NCBI GenBank assembly: GCA_019828595.1
Contig: JAHQRK010000009.1
Coordinates: 2,666,001 to 2,730,000, forward strand
DNA: 64,000 nucleotides
Source of the DNA: Aphanomyces cochlioides
Lineage: Eukaryota; Oomycota; Saprolegniomycetes; Saprolegniales; Verrucalvaceae
Reading direction: 5' to 3'
The position numbers and the translations under genes were made by a program. Every line of letters begins with the position of its first letter. The first letter of the stretch is position 1. Positions 38,355 through 49,500 of this stretch are shown piece after piece. Below the pieces are notes generated by a model. It did no database searches. It was not told the origin of the DNA and worked only from the letters and a program-made list of their open reading frames with translations.

Positions 38355-41300
38355 GGTGGTCGCGGCCGGTCTCTTCACCAAGTTCCCCATACTCGAACTG
38401 ACCACTGCCAACCTCAATGGGCTGAAAGACAACGGACATCTTGTGGCGCGGCGACTCCAAATTCCGACCCAAGCCGTTTTCTTTCAAGAAACCAAAATCA
38501 ATAACATCAAACATCTCGAAACCTTCCAACTCCACCTCAACAACGAAGTAGGCGTTGGCAAATACAAGCTCTTCACCAACGATCTCCGCACTGATCGCGT
38601 CGACTCACTCAACAATCGGCGCTGCGGTGTGGCATCGTATTTCCATGGATCCATGCCTGGATTCCTCGACCTGCAACACTTGACCACCCATGACCGACCT
38701 GGAAGATACATGGTTGTTCGAACTCAGTGGGACGGCGTTCCTGTGTACTTTCACAACGTCTATGCCCCGGTTATCGCTCACTCTCGAGCACCGTTTTTCG
38801 ACGATCTGCCTCGCGACTTTGAAGACGACAGCATTCACTTTGTCGGAGGCGATTTCAACTTACCCCTGGAGGAGCATCTGGACGCGACTCGACCTCGCCA
38901 AGACCACAACGCTGGTAAGGCGGAATGCATTGCCTGGCTTTCAGCACTTGGTGTTATCGATGCGTGGAGGATGCACCACCCCAACGAGCGCGTTTACAGC
39001 GGCCCTGGTCGAAGCAACCGCCTCGACTACCTGTTTGTGGACCAAGATATCGTCGCTCAAACGTACGCACGTTCAAGCTATTCCCCAAGCAGCTTTGCAG
39101 GCGACCACATGGAACACAAAGTGGTCCTCTCCTGCGAGCAGCGAGCTCCCGACCGAAGTTACTGGCGCCTCCCCCGTGAGCTCTTAAAGAACCCTCAAGT
39201 AGTCGCAGCGATCAAGGCCGAAGCCAATCAACTTTTGGACGAGATGCGCGCAGACGACACTCAAAACTTTGGCGCAAAGTGGTACGGCTGGTTGAAGAGA
39301 ATGAAGAAGCGTCTCCAAGTCAGTCATCGCCAGTACATTGACTCGATGAAGTACACACTCAACAGCCTCAAGATGAAGTGGCTTACTTCCCGCCGAGCAT
39401 TCGACATGGGACTCGTTGAGACATCCATTGTTAATACCGCCCGTCAAGCCCTTGACACTGCCCGCAGCGAGTACCGACAGTTCAACCTGGATCAGCAATT
39501 CGACTTTCACGCCAACGTCAACGAGCGAGGTACCAGTCACTTTTTTCGTCGACCCAAGGGGATCAAAGTGCCGCTCTCGTCCGTGACAATCAACGGTGCA
39601 ACGTCGACTGACCCGTCTGAAGTCAAGGCTGGTTTTACGTCTCATTGGAAAAACATCATGGTCACTCCAAGAGACCAACCACCGTTGAATCGGGCCCGTC
39701 GCCGAGCTATCATTCGAGCCATTACTCGACGTCTCACTCAAGAACAGCGCGACGCTCTGGAAAGTCCTCTCACGGCGGAAGACCTGTGCGGCGCGCTCAA
39801 GTCTATGAACCCGAACAAGTCTCCTGGTTCAGACGGCTGGCCTGCAGCTTTCTTTCAAGTCTCCCCGGACGTATTCGCCCAAATCCTGCTCAAGGTGTTC
39901 AACTACCAACTCACCCATCACGGTCACCTCCTGCTCCAACAACGCCGAAGTGCAGTGGCGCTCTTGTTCAAGGCTGGAGACAGAGGCGACCCTGGCAACT
40001 ATCGGCCGATTACTCTCATGTCGGTTGAAGTCAAGATTCTATCGCGGGCGCTGGCCTACCGTCTTGCACAAGTTGCCCCATACCTCGCTCACCCAAGCCA
40101 AGCTGGTTTTGTCCCTGGCCGTCGCTTGCACGACCACGTGATGCTGGTACAAGCATTGCAGACTTTCTGTACCAATGAAGACCACGACTACTACGCGACG
40201 TTTCTCGACTTTTCCAAGGCATACGATATGGTTGACCAAGGCTTTCTCTTCGACGTACTCAAGGAGATGAACATCGGTCCCACATTTGTGTCTTGGGTTC
40301 AGTTGCTTTACAATACGCCTCTGGTCCAGATCATTTTCAACGACGGTCTTGGCCCTACCATACGGCCTACCCGCGGAGTCAAGCAAGGTTGCCCCCTATC
40401 GTGCATGCTCTTCGTACTTTACCTCGAGCCACTCGGCGAAATGCTACGCGGATCTCCTGATTTTGGTATTCCCCTTCCAAATGGAGACTCACTGACGAGC
40501 ATCTACTTTGCCGACGACACGACTCTACTCTCGTCATCCCTCCAAGCGGCGGTCGAGCAAATGGCAATTGTCGAAGACTTTTGCTCTGTGTCTGGAGCTC
40601 GTCTCAACGTTGCCAAGTGCATGACTTTGGCGCTCAACAACAATCTCGATATCGAAGACATCGACGATGGTGGCCTCTTGAACGTCTTGCCGAGCGAGAA
40701 GCCAGTGAAATACCTTGGTATTCTCTTTGGCCACCGACTGCCGCGCGATTTTCAAGTCCAGCAACTGAACGACAAGTTTCTGGCTGCGTTTCAAACGTGG
40801 GGAAGTCGTGCGCGAACCATCCAAGGCCGCAAACTCATCGTATCGACCATGTTGTTGTCGTTGTTATGGCATGTCACGGCTGCAGTGTATGTGCCTCCAA
40901 CGATGGTTGCCGTTTGGCAAAGAATGGTCAACAAGTACATCCTTGGTCGGAAGACGCAAATCACCGACCATCATCGCTCAACTATTTGCCGCAAGTGGCA
41001 GTTCGATCAAAAACTCGGCCTCGGTATTCCGCATGTGGCTTCGAAGCTTCGGACTCAGCGACTGCTGCGGCTCCAACTCTTGATGCAGCCCAATTCACCC
41101 AACACATTTGCCCCATGGAAGTTGCTTGTCAAGAGACAATTTTCCCGTGTCATGAACAAGCTGTATCGCGACACCCACCCGTTCGACTTTCTCACGTACT
41201 TCCCCAACCACAGCTCCAAGTGGTTGTTTTTGTGGGAGCTGCATCCTCTTTGGCACGACATTTGGCATCAATGGGCCGCCACACCTATGGCCAAGCGAAC

Positions 41301-42471
41301 CGCTTCGCCACCAAGCCTCGAAGAACTTTTGAACCTCCCCGTGTGGCTGACATCCTACCCCGCTCTGCAAGTTGGTCCTGCGGGTGCTACATCAAATGTC
41401 GTGAAGACTGCTCTGTGTCGTCGATGGTGTAGACATGCGTCTCAAAACGGTTTCCACTGCCTCAAAGACTTCTTGACACGGCAAGGGACATGGCCTACAA
41501 GAGCTGCGTTTATTGATCGACTGTCATCCAACAACCGTGCGGCACAAGTGACGTTACAAGCGAACGGCGCGATGGGATTTGCAGCACCCGAACGTGCTGG
41601 TCAAGTTTATAGCCACCTCACCAAGATATTCGACCAAGTCCTCCGCACGTCTGGCGTTCGAACTGGAACTGCTTTGACCGATATCGATACAACAAGTCAC
41701 CCTTTCAAGGCACTTTTCAAAGATCAATTGCTATCCTTCGAGCGTTGGCCCAAGCGACTCGTATCACGTTTGGCGCATCACGCCCCTTCGGATGGAAAAC
41801 CGCACCCAGTGGCGACATCGTCCCGCGTCGAGCAACAAGATATTGCGACCTACGTGCGACTCATCCGCAAAACATGCCGTTGGCCGCCTCCCCTCCATGG
41901 CGACGTTTGGTTTCGACTGTTGTTCAACATGCTGCCTGTCAACTCGCGCTTGTTCTACTTGCAACCTCAGCAGCCAGACGTAATTTGCTGTGTCTATACC
42001 AATTGCGACGCACCGGAGAACCAACACCACGCCTTCCACACCTGCTCTCGCGTGTATCCCCTTTGGCGTTTTCACGCGACCGCTTGGCGATGCTTCGGTG
42101 TCAATTTCGATTGGACTGCCATCACCAACATCGACCGCTTTCAAGTCAACGAACGCGGTAGCCAGCTTCAAGACATACTGTTTGTGCTCTGGGCTCTTCT
42201 GTGTGCTTCCAACCTTCACTATATTTGGACAACGCACAACGCCGCCAAGTTCGAATCGAAGGAGCCGCCTCCGCCAGAAATTTGGCAAGAAGTCAGCTTC
42301 ATCCGATGGCATGCATCGATCCGCAGATGGCTTCGCCTCCAAGAAGTTGACAGCCCTCAACGAGTGGAAGCAATTTCAGCAATCAATACTTTGCATAGAC
42401 AACCTGTCTATCGCCCACTGGTAGCCAAGTACCCGACTTTGCTCGCGCTCCAACCTTCAGCCCCAAATTAA
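38317..42471 (+). CDS. Family A ORF2, copy 2, intact (1384 aa)
   Basis: Same ATG, overlap with ORF1, endonuclease and RT motifs and zinc cluster as the copy at 29321; the proteins appear identical. This copy sits behind a C element, so its 5' side is about 0.8 kb from the tRNA rather than adjacent. Confidence 0.93.
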   Translation: MLRTQRLSRSVAKVVAAGLFTKFPILELTTANLNGLKDNGHLVARRLQIPTQAVFFQETKINNIKHLETFQLHLNNEVGVGKYKLFTNDLRTDRVDSLNNRRCGVASYFHGSMPGFLDLQHLTTHDRPGRYMVVRTQWDGVPVYFHNVYAPVIAHSRAPFFDDLPRDFEDDSIHFVGGDFNLPLEEHLDATRPRQDHNAGKAECIAWLSALGVIDAWRMHHPNERVYSGPGRSNRLDYLFVDQDIVAQTYARSSYSPSSFAGDHMEHKVVLSCEQRAPDRSYWRLPRELLKNPQVVAAIKAEANQLLDEMRADDTQNFGAKWYGWLKRMKKRLQVSHRQYIDSMKYTLNSLKMKWLTSRRAFDMGLVETSIVNTARQALDTARSEYRQFNLDQQFDFHANVNERGTSHFFRRPKGIKVPLSSVTINGATSTDPSEVKAGFTSHWKNIMVTPRDQPPLNRARRRAIIRAITRRLTQEQRDALESPLTAEDLCGALKSMNPNKSPGSDGWPAAFFQVSPDVFAQILLKVFNYQLTHHGHLLLQQRRSAVALLFKAGDRGDPGNYRPITLMSVEVKILSRALAYRLAQVAPYLAHPSQAGFVPGRRLHDHVMLVQALQTFCTNEDHDYYATFLDFSKAYDMVDQGFLFDVLKEMNIGPTFVSWVQLLYNTPLVQIIFNDGLGPTIRPTRGVKQGCPLSCMLFVLYLEPLGEMLRGSPDFGIPLPNGDSLTSIYFADDTTLLSSSLQAAVEQMAIVEDFCSVSGARLNVAKCMTLALNNNLDIEDIDDGGLLNVLPSEKPVKYLGILFGHRLPRDFQVQQLNDKFLAAFQTWGSRARTIQGRKLIVSTMLLSLLWHVTAAVYVPPTMVAVWQRMVNKYILGRKTQITDHHRSTICRKWQFDQKLGLGIPHVASKLRTQRLLRLQLLMQPNSPNTFAPWKLLVKRQFSRVMNKLYRDTHPFDFLTYFPNHSSKWLFLWELHPLWHDIWHQWAATPMAKRTASPPSLEELLNLPVWLTSYPALQVGPAGATSNVVKTALCRRWCRHASQNGFHCLKDFLTRQGTWPTRAAFIDRLSSNNRAAQVTLQANGAMGFAAPERAGQVYSHLTKIFDQVLRTSGVRTGTALTDIDTTSHPFKALFKDQLLSFERWPKRLVSRLAHHAPSDGKPHPVATSSRVEQQDIATYVRLIRKTCRWPPPLHGDVWFRLLFNMLPVNSRLFYLQPQQPDVICCVYTNCDAPENQHHAFHTCSRVYPLWRFHATAWRCFGVNFDWTAITNIDRFQVNERGSQLQDILFVLWALLCASNLHYIWTTHNAAKFESKEPPPPEIWQEVSFIRWHASIRRWLRLQEVDSPQRVEAISAINTLHRQPVYRPLVAKYPTLLALQPSAPN

Positions 42472-42642
42472 CAAGCCCCAAGTATTTATTCAACAAGTCA
42501 AAAATCGCTGTACTCCAAAGCCCAAAGTAGAAAATCTGCTGAAGCATTTGGAAGTGGGATGAGCCGTTAGTAGGCAATATTAGTATTAGTAGATATTGAA
42601 AGTCTATTAATATACCTCCCCATTGCAGTGAGCTATACGACC

Positions 42643-44327
42643 TCCCTGAAGACTCGGTCGCCAAGTGGCAGTCCATGGTGTACAAGTTCATCTTGACAAG
42701 AAAGCGACACAAGGAAGACAAGCACATGTCCTTGATCAACTCTGGCGTGGCGTATCATCCCAGCCTGGGTCTCAGGATTCCGCATATTGCGTCAAGAATT
42801 CGTGCTCAACGTGTTCAGCGACTTCAATTCCTTGTTCAGACCGACAACGAAGAACCATCGTTATGGTCTGTTCTCCCGAAGCAGCTCTTTCGAAGGTGCA
42901 TGGAGCCGTTCGCAAGATACTCGTCGTGGGACTGCCTCATGTATCATCCCAACCACAACACAAATCACATGCGACTTGAAGTACTCCCTTTGTTGTGGCG
43001 GAAAATCTGGGCCAACTGGCATCGTATCCCCCTTACGCGCAAATGTCCTGAAACGCCGACACAATCTCAGCTCCCTACCATGTCTGTTTGGCTGCAAATT
43101 CATCCGCTGTTTTTGGTTCCTGGTTCCAATGGACCAACCTCGCTTGCTGTCGCCCTCAAACATCATCGTCCCTTCTACAAGTTCCTCGCCCAAGAAGGCT
43201 TGCATTGCTTGGACGATTTCGTCACCACACAACGCGTGTGGCCCTCCTATGAAGAATTCAAGTTGCAAATGGAGCCTTACGTTTGGCGGTTCCCTGGCGA
43301 TGATTTTCCACGCGTGTTTCGCCATTTGTACTCCCTGCTTTCACTCATTGCGACCACTGTATGGCAAGTACTGGGTATCCCTCTCGTGGAAGCTGTGCCT
43401 CCCAATCATGAAGTTCAAATCCCCGTCGGACAAGTTTGGAAGAATGTCTTTGTTCCTTTTCAACAATGGCCGCGCAAGTACATCCGATCGATTTGCTTTT
43501 GCGCGCCACTACTCACCAAACAGCACCCCTTGTCGAGCGATTCAAGAAACAATGATTTGGCGATCAAGAAATACATGAACAAGACTGTGAAACCTTTGAT
43601 GCGATATCCAACTCCTGTTCAAGCCGATGTGTGGTGGCGAATCTTGTTTCGGATGCTACCCGTCAACTCTCGCTTCTTTTTCCTTCAAGACACCAACCCT
43701 AGCATTATCGAATGCTCCTTTCCTGGTTGCTCAGCCGTCGAAACGATACAACACATCCTGTTCGACTGCAAGTTTGTCAAGCCTGTGTGGAATTGGCATC
43801 AAGCAGCGTGGCGGCCGTTTGGTATTCCATTTACATGGAATACGATTATCAACCTCGACGAATTCGCGGTTTCTGAAGAATGGGTGTCTCATTTTTCAGT
43901 GATTCGTCGTTTGTGGGTCCTTCTCGTTTCATCTTTGCTACGGGACTTTTGGATTCATCGCAATCGAACCAAGTTTGAAGGCAAAACAGTGCCATACATC
44001 CAGGCGGAAGTATCTCTTGTTTCGTGGACCGCAAATATCAGACGAATGCTCCGTGATCCTACAATGGACAGTGATGAAGCAATGCAAGTCTCCGAGATAG
44101 TCGAAAAACTCAAGTCTCATACCAACTACACTTGGTTTTGGGAGAAGAACTTGCGAGCGACACTTGTGTAAAGAAGTCTCAAGATTTCAAGACAATGCAA
44201 GAGCTCAATCGAACTCACGCAACGATTCAAGTGGCTTTCGAGTAGAACTTAGTAGTCCTTGTTCCCCATTGGGTCGTCTAGGCAAATATTTATAGGGGTT
44301 AAAGGTCAAATATACCCCGATTGTCAT
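42643..44327 (+). mobile_element. Family B element, copy 6
   Basis: With the 6-bp deletion; flanked by 14-mers at 42629 and 44328. Confidence 0.88.
42645..44171 (+). CDS. Family B ORF2 C-terminal fragment, copy 6
   Basis: Open, first ATG 42675, 498 aa; same protein as copies 3 and 5. Confidence 0.8.
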   Translation, partial: PEDSVAKWQSMVYKFILTRKRHKEDKHMSLINSGVAYHPSLGLRIPHIASRIRAQRVQRLQFLVQTDNEEPSLWSVLPKQLFRRCMEPFARYSSWDCLMYHPNHNTNHMRLEVLPLLWRKIWANWHRIPLTRKCPETPTQSQLPTMSVWLQIHPLFLVPGSNGPTSLAVALKHHRPFYKFLAQEGLHCLDDFVTTQRVWPSYEEFKLQMEPYVWRFPGDDFPRVFRHLYSLLSLIATTVWQVLGIPLVEAVPPNHEVQIPVGQVWKNVFVPFQQWPRKYIRSICFCAPLLTKQHPLSSDSRNNDLAIKKYMNKTVKPLMRYPTPVQADVWWRILFRMLPVNSRFFFLQDTNPSIIECSFPGCSAVETIQHILFDCKFVKPVWNWHQAAWRPFGIPFTWNTIINLDEFAVSEEWVSHFSVIRRLWVLLVSSLLRDFWIHRNRTKFEGKTVPYIQAEVSLVSWTANIRRMLRDPTMDSDEAMQVSEIVEKLKSHTNYTWFWEKNLRATLV

Positions 44328-44341
44328 TGAGCTATACGACC

Positions 44342-45342
44342 TATTATACTTATTCCCATACACACCACATCACACAACACACGTTCTCAAACACATTGAC
44401 ACACACACTTTTTTTCCACACACAAAAGAAACCTACAACATATCCCACACACCATCCACTCTCCCAACAAAACAAAACCTACGCAATTCAATTTGGCATC
44501 CGCTCGTCGTCAGCCCTCGACAGTCCCAAGCTTCATTCCTCGTGTCCTCTGTCCATATCCTTTTACACGCATACTATTTAATTATAAACGTTATTATTAG
44601 CAGAGAGTTTTGACCTACATTTTCGTCTTTAAAGTCATGTTTCTCAAACGCTATAATGTTTTCCAAGTTATTTCTTATTGCATGCAAATCCTCATGAAAT
44701 TCATATTCGGCGGGTCAAATTTCTTATCAAAACTCAAATACTTTGCTTCAGTATGGAGAAAAGTTCATCGTCGTTGTCGACCACTGTCAAGTGGCTCATT
44801 CATATAACGCCAACAAGCCAGGACAGAGCTTTGTGAAGGCAAAGCTACACGATCTTGAAAAGATTGTCGATCCCATTCGAGATGCTTCGTTTTGTTTATC
44901 CGTGTAGATTCCTATTTACATGTATTTTGGATGCATGCCTTGGCTGCCACGTTGAGGTGATTCAAATGAAATTCACAGACTCAGAGATCATTGCAAACGA
45001 TTGCATGACTACATCAAGACATGTCGGCGTATCTCGATGTGTCAACCATCGTAAACACACGAGCGTTTGGAGCAAGCCTCGCGAAGAGACTCAACAGAAC
45101 AAAAACAAGACTGCATTTGTCTTGTCAAGAGTATAGAGATGGACACTGCAGATGGACCACAGTCCGTGAAAGAGAGATTCAAGGAATGTCTTATCCATAT
45201 GTGCGTAGAGGTGAGCACATCTTTTCGTGCTGGACGTGGCATGAGGTGACTAGTAAGAGCTGAGAAGAATACAGGAGGAATCCTAAGGAAAGGCAAGAAT
45301 GTTGGGAGGAGAGGACGAAATCGGAGAAAAGGGGAAAAACGT
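44342..45342 (+). repeat. F block copy 6
   Basis: Carries a 2-bp insertion (GTATAGAGATGG in place of GTATAGATGG, near 45136) that is absent from the other copies. Confidence 0.8.
45335..45339 (-). terminator. Pol III terminator, T5
   Basis: T5 in the tRNA direction, 3 nt past the tRNA 3' end. Confidence 0.8.
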
Positions 45343-45415
45343 TGGTCATACTGGGGCTCGAACCCAGGACCCTGGCGTTATTAGCACCATGCTCTACCGA
45401 CTGAGCTATACGACC
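45343..45415 (-). tRNA. tRNA-Ile(AAU), copy 6
   Basis: Identical to the other copies; directly followed by a family A element. Confidence 0.96.
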
Positions 45416-45417
45416 TA

Positions 45418-46539
45418 GCCAACCCTCCGCAGTGGACTGGCGTCAAGGCGTCGAGAGGCAAGCGCAAGAAGACGCAACAGCAAGTGGATTCCCCCGAGCA
45501 TGGCCGCTCTTGGATTTCGCCCAACATGTTTGAAGCCCTCGACGAACGTGTGTGTGTCAACCCCGAGGAACACGTTGCTCAGTTTGGCGATTACAAGATC
45601 TCAACGATTGTACCCAAGCTGGACGTCTCGGATGACCCTCCCCACCTCCCTACGTCCGGTCAATTTGTCGGCGGCACCAAGATCCAAGATGGCGTTCCCA
45701 AGCGCATAGAAATGTCTCTTGACGAAATTCTCGCCGAACTACAAGACCTCGACACCAAGACAGCCAAAGTTCCATTGCATCTCTCAACCCAAGTCGAAGA
45801 TGCAGTGACCAACAGCTCGTTCAACCTTGCCCAACTCATCAACGACGGCCGCGTCGACATGCTGTGTAGCCATCTCGAGCGTTCCCCGATTGAATTTGGC
45901 TTGCAACTGCACCGACTTTTTGATGAAGACCGTGCATGCTTTGAGTACTTTGTGAGACAACGCCTCCTCCATCGGTGGCTTCGAGCGACTTGGGGTGGAG
46001 ACAAACCGTTCTCCCAGCTGTACTCATTGACGTGGGGTGTGCGTATGACCCGCGAGCACGTTCAAGCCATCTTCAGCAACATCGAGCTATTCAAGAACAT
46101 CGACTTCATCGATACTACCATTGACGGCGACGAGATTTCCCTCCACCGCGGCGACCTGGAAGAAGTGTTGGCTGTGGCAGAAGTTCTCTTGGCCATTCAT
46201 GCTCCAACGTACTACAACAGTGATGCTGCGATCGTGGCCTCTACCAAGTACCCGGTCACTGCACTGGCTTCTCATTTGGGCTCCCGCTGTTTGTCGGGCG
46301 TATCGCTATCTGCCATATTGCTTGACACGAGCTTCGGCCTCTTGATTTGGAATATCATGGAAACGTTGTATGCCGGCGAAGACGAGAAGTCGCGATACGT
46401 CTTGACCACGATCCTGGAATTCCATGAGGCTGGCTCCCTGGACCCCACCTTCGACAACCAAGTGATGTTCCAACCCGACACTCAGACACTCATGCTGGGA
46501 GATGTTGCGAACGCAACGTCTGTCGCGTTCCGTGGCTAA
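45418..46539 (+). CDS. Family A ORF1, N-terminally truncated, copy 3
   Basis: Same as at 28237; ends in the conserved TAA overlap with ORF2. Confidence 0.75.
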   Translation, partial: ANPPQWTGVKASRGKRKKTQQQVDSPEHGRSWISPNMFEALDERVCVNPEEHVAQFGDYKISTIVPKLDVSDDPPHLPTSGQFVGGTKIQDGVPKRIEMSLDEILAELQDLDTKTAKVPLHLSTQVEDAVTNSSFNLAQLINDGRVDMLCSHLERSPIEFGLQLHRLFDEDRACFEYFVRQRLLHRWLRATWGGDKPFSQLYSLTWGVRMTREHVQAIFSNIELFKNIDFIDTTIDGDEISLHRGDLEEVLAVAEVLLAIHAPTYYNSDAAIVASTKYPVTALASHLGSRCLSGVSLSAILLDTSFGLLIWNIMETLYAGEDEKSRYVLTTILEFHEAGSLDPTFDNQVMFQPDTQTLMLGDVANATSVAFRG

Positions 46540-49500
46540 GGTGGTCGCGGCCGGTCTCTTCACCAAGTTCCCCATACTCGAACTGACCACTGCCAACCTC
46601 AATGGGCTGAAAGACAACGGACATCTTGTGGCGCGGCGACTCCAAATTCCGACCCAAGCCGTTTTCTTTCAAGAAACCAAAATCAATAACATCAAACATC
46701 TCGAAACCTTCCAACTCCACCTCAACAACGAAGTAGGCGTTGGCAAATACAAGCTCTTCACCAACGATCTCCGCACTGATCGCGTCGACTCACTCAACAA
46801 TCGGCGCTGCGGTGTGGCATCGTATTTCCATGGATCCATGCCTGGATTCCTCGACCTGCAACACTTGACCACCCATGACCGACCTGGAAGATACATGGTT
46901 GTTCGAACTCAGTGGGACGGCGTTCCTGTGTACTTTCACAACGTCTATGCCCCGGTTATCGCTCACTCTCGAGCACCGTTTTTCGACGATCTGCCTCGCG
47001 ACTTTGAAGACGACAGCATTCACTTTGTCGGAGGCGATTTCAACTTACCCCTGGAGGAGCATCTGGACGCGACTCGACCTCGCCAAGACCACAACGCTGG
47101 TAAGGCGGAATGCATTGCCTGGCTTTCAGCACTTGGTGTTATCGATGCGTGGAGGATGCACCACCCCAACGAGCGCGTTTACAGCGGCCCTGGTCGAAGC
47201 AACCGCCTCGACTACCTGTTTGTGGACCAAGATATCGTCGCTCAAACGTACGCACGTTCAAGCTATTCCCCAAGCAGCTTTGCAGGCGACCACATGGAAC
47301 ACAAAGTGGTCCTCTCCTGCGAGCAGCGAGCTCCCGACCGAAGTTACTGGCGCCTCCCCCGTGAGCTCTTAAAGAACCCTCAAGTAGTCGCAGCGATCAA
47401 GGCCGAAGCCAATCAACTTTTGGACGAGATGCGCGCAGACGACACTCAAAACTTTGGCGCAAAGTGGTACGGCTGGTTGAAGAGAATGAAGAAGCGTCTC
47501 CAAGTCAGTCATCGCCAGTACATTGACTCGATGAAGTACACACTCAACAGCCTCAAGATGAAGTGGCTTACTTCCCGCCGAGCATTCGACATGGGACTCG
47601 TTGAGACATCCATTGTTAATACCGCCCGTCAAGCCCTTGACACTGCCCGCAGCGAGTACCGACAGTTCAACCTGGATCAGCAATTCGACTTTCACGCCAA
47701 CGTCAACGAGCGAGGTACCAGTCACTTTTTTCGTCGACCCAAGGGGATCAAAGTGCCGCTCTCGTCCGTGACAATCAACGGTGCAACGTCGACTGACCCG
47801 TCTGAAGTCAAGGCTGGTTTTACGTCTCATTGGAAAAACATCATGGTCACTCCAAGAGACCAACCACCGTTGAATCGGGCCCGTCGCCGAGCTATCATTC
47901 GAGCCATTACTCGACGTCTCACTCAAGAACAGCGCGACGCTCTGGAAAGTCCTCTCACGGCGGAAGACCTGTGCGGCGCGCTCAAGTCTATGAACCCGAA
48001 CAAGTCTCCTGGTTCAGACGGCTGGCCTGCAGCTTTCTTTCAAGTCTCCCCGGACGTATTCGCCCAAATCCTGCTCAAGGTGTTCAACTACCAACTCACC
48101 CATCACGGTCACCTCCTGCTCCAACAACGCCGAAGTGCAGTGGCGCTCTTGTTCAAGGCTGGAGACAGAGGCGACCCTGGCAACTATCGGCCGATTACTC
48201 TCATGTCGGTTGAAGTCAAGATTCTATCGCGGGCGCTGGCCTACCGTCTTGCACAAGTTGCCCCATACCTCGCTCACCCAAGCCAAGCTGGTTTTGTCCC
48301 TGGCCGTCGCTTGCACGACCACGTGATGCTGGTACAAGCATTGCAGACTTTCTGTACCAATGAAGACCACGACTACTACGCGACGTTTCTCGACTTTTCC
48401 AAGGCATACGATATGGTTGACCAAGGCTTTCTCTTCGACGTACTCAAGGAGATGAACATCGGTCCCACATTTGTGTCTTGGGTTCAGTTGCTTTACAATA
48501 CGCCTCTGGTCCAGATCATTTTCAACGACGGTCTTGGCCCTACCATACGGCCTACCCGCGGAGTCAAGCAAGGTTGCCCCCTATCGTGCATGCTCTTCGT
48601 ACTTTACCTCGAGCCACTCGGCGAAATGCTACGCGGATCTCCTGATTTTGGTATTCCCCTTCCAAATGGAGACTCACTGACGAGCATCTACTTTGCCGAC
48701 GACACGACTCTACTCTCGTCATCCCTCCAAGCGGCGGTCGAGCAAATGGCAATTGTCGAAGACTTTTGCTCTGTGTCTGGAGCTCGTCTCAACGTTGCCA
48801 AGTGCATGACTTTGGCGCTCAACAACAATCTCGATATCGAAGACATCGACGATGGTGGCCTCTTGAACGTCTTGCCGAGCGAGAAGCCAGTGAAATACCT
48901 TGGTATTCTCTTTGGCCACCGACTGCCGCGCGATTTTCAAGTCCAGCAACTGAACGACAAGTTTCTGGCTGCGTTTCAAACGTGGGGAAGTCGTGCGCGA
49001 ACCATCCAAGGCCGCAAACTCATCGTATCGACCATGTTGTTGTCGTTGTTATGGCATGTCACGGCTGCAGTGTATGTGCCTCCAACGATGGTTGCCGTTT
49101 GGCAAAGAATGGTCAACAAGTACATCCTTGGTCGGAAGACGCAAATCACCGACCATCATCGCTCAACTATTTGCCGCAAGTGGCAGTTCGATCAAAAACT
49201 CGGCCTCGGTATTCCGCATGTGGCTTCGAAGCTTCGGACTCAGCGACTGCTGCGGCTCCAACTCTTGATGCAGCCCAATTCACCCAACACATTTGCCCCA
49301 TGGAAGTTGCTTGTCAAGAGACAATTTTCCCGTGTCATGAACAAGCTGTATCGCGACACCCACCCGTTCGACTTTCTCACGTACTTCCCCAACCACAGCT
49401 CCAAGTGGTTGTTTTTGTGGGAGCTGCATCCTCTTTGGCACGACATTTGGCATCAATGGGCCGCCACACCTATGGCCAAGCGAACCGCTTCGCCACCAAG

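Larger units (their letters stand above)
37231..42628 (+). mobile_element. Family A element, copy 2
   Basis: Same start and end as copy 1, 8,996 bp to its right; followed by the 14-mer at 42629. Confidence 0.92.
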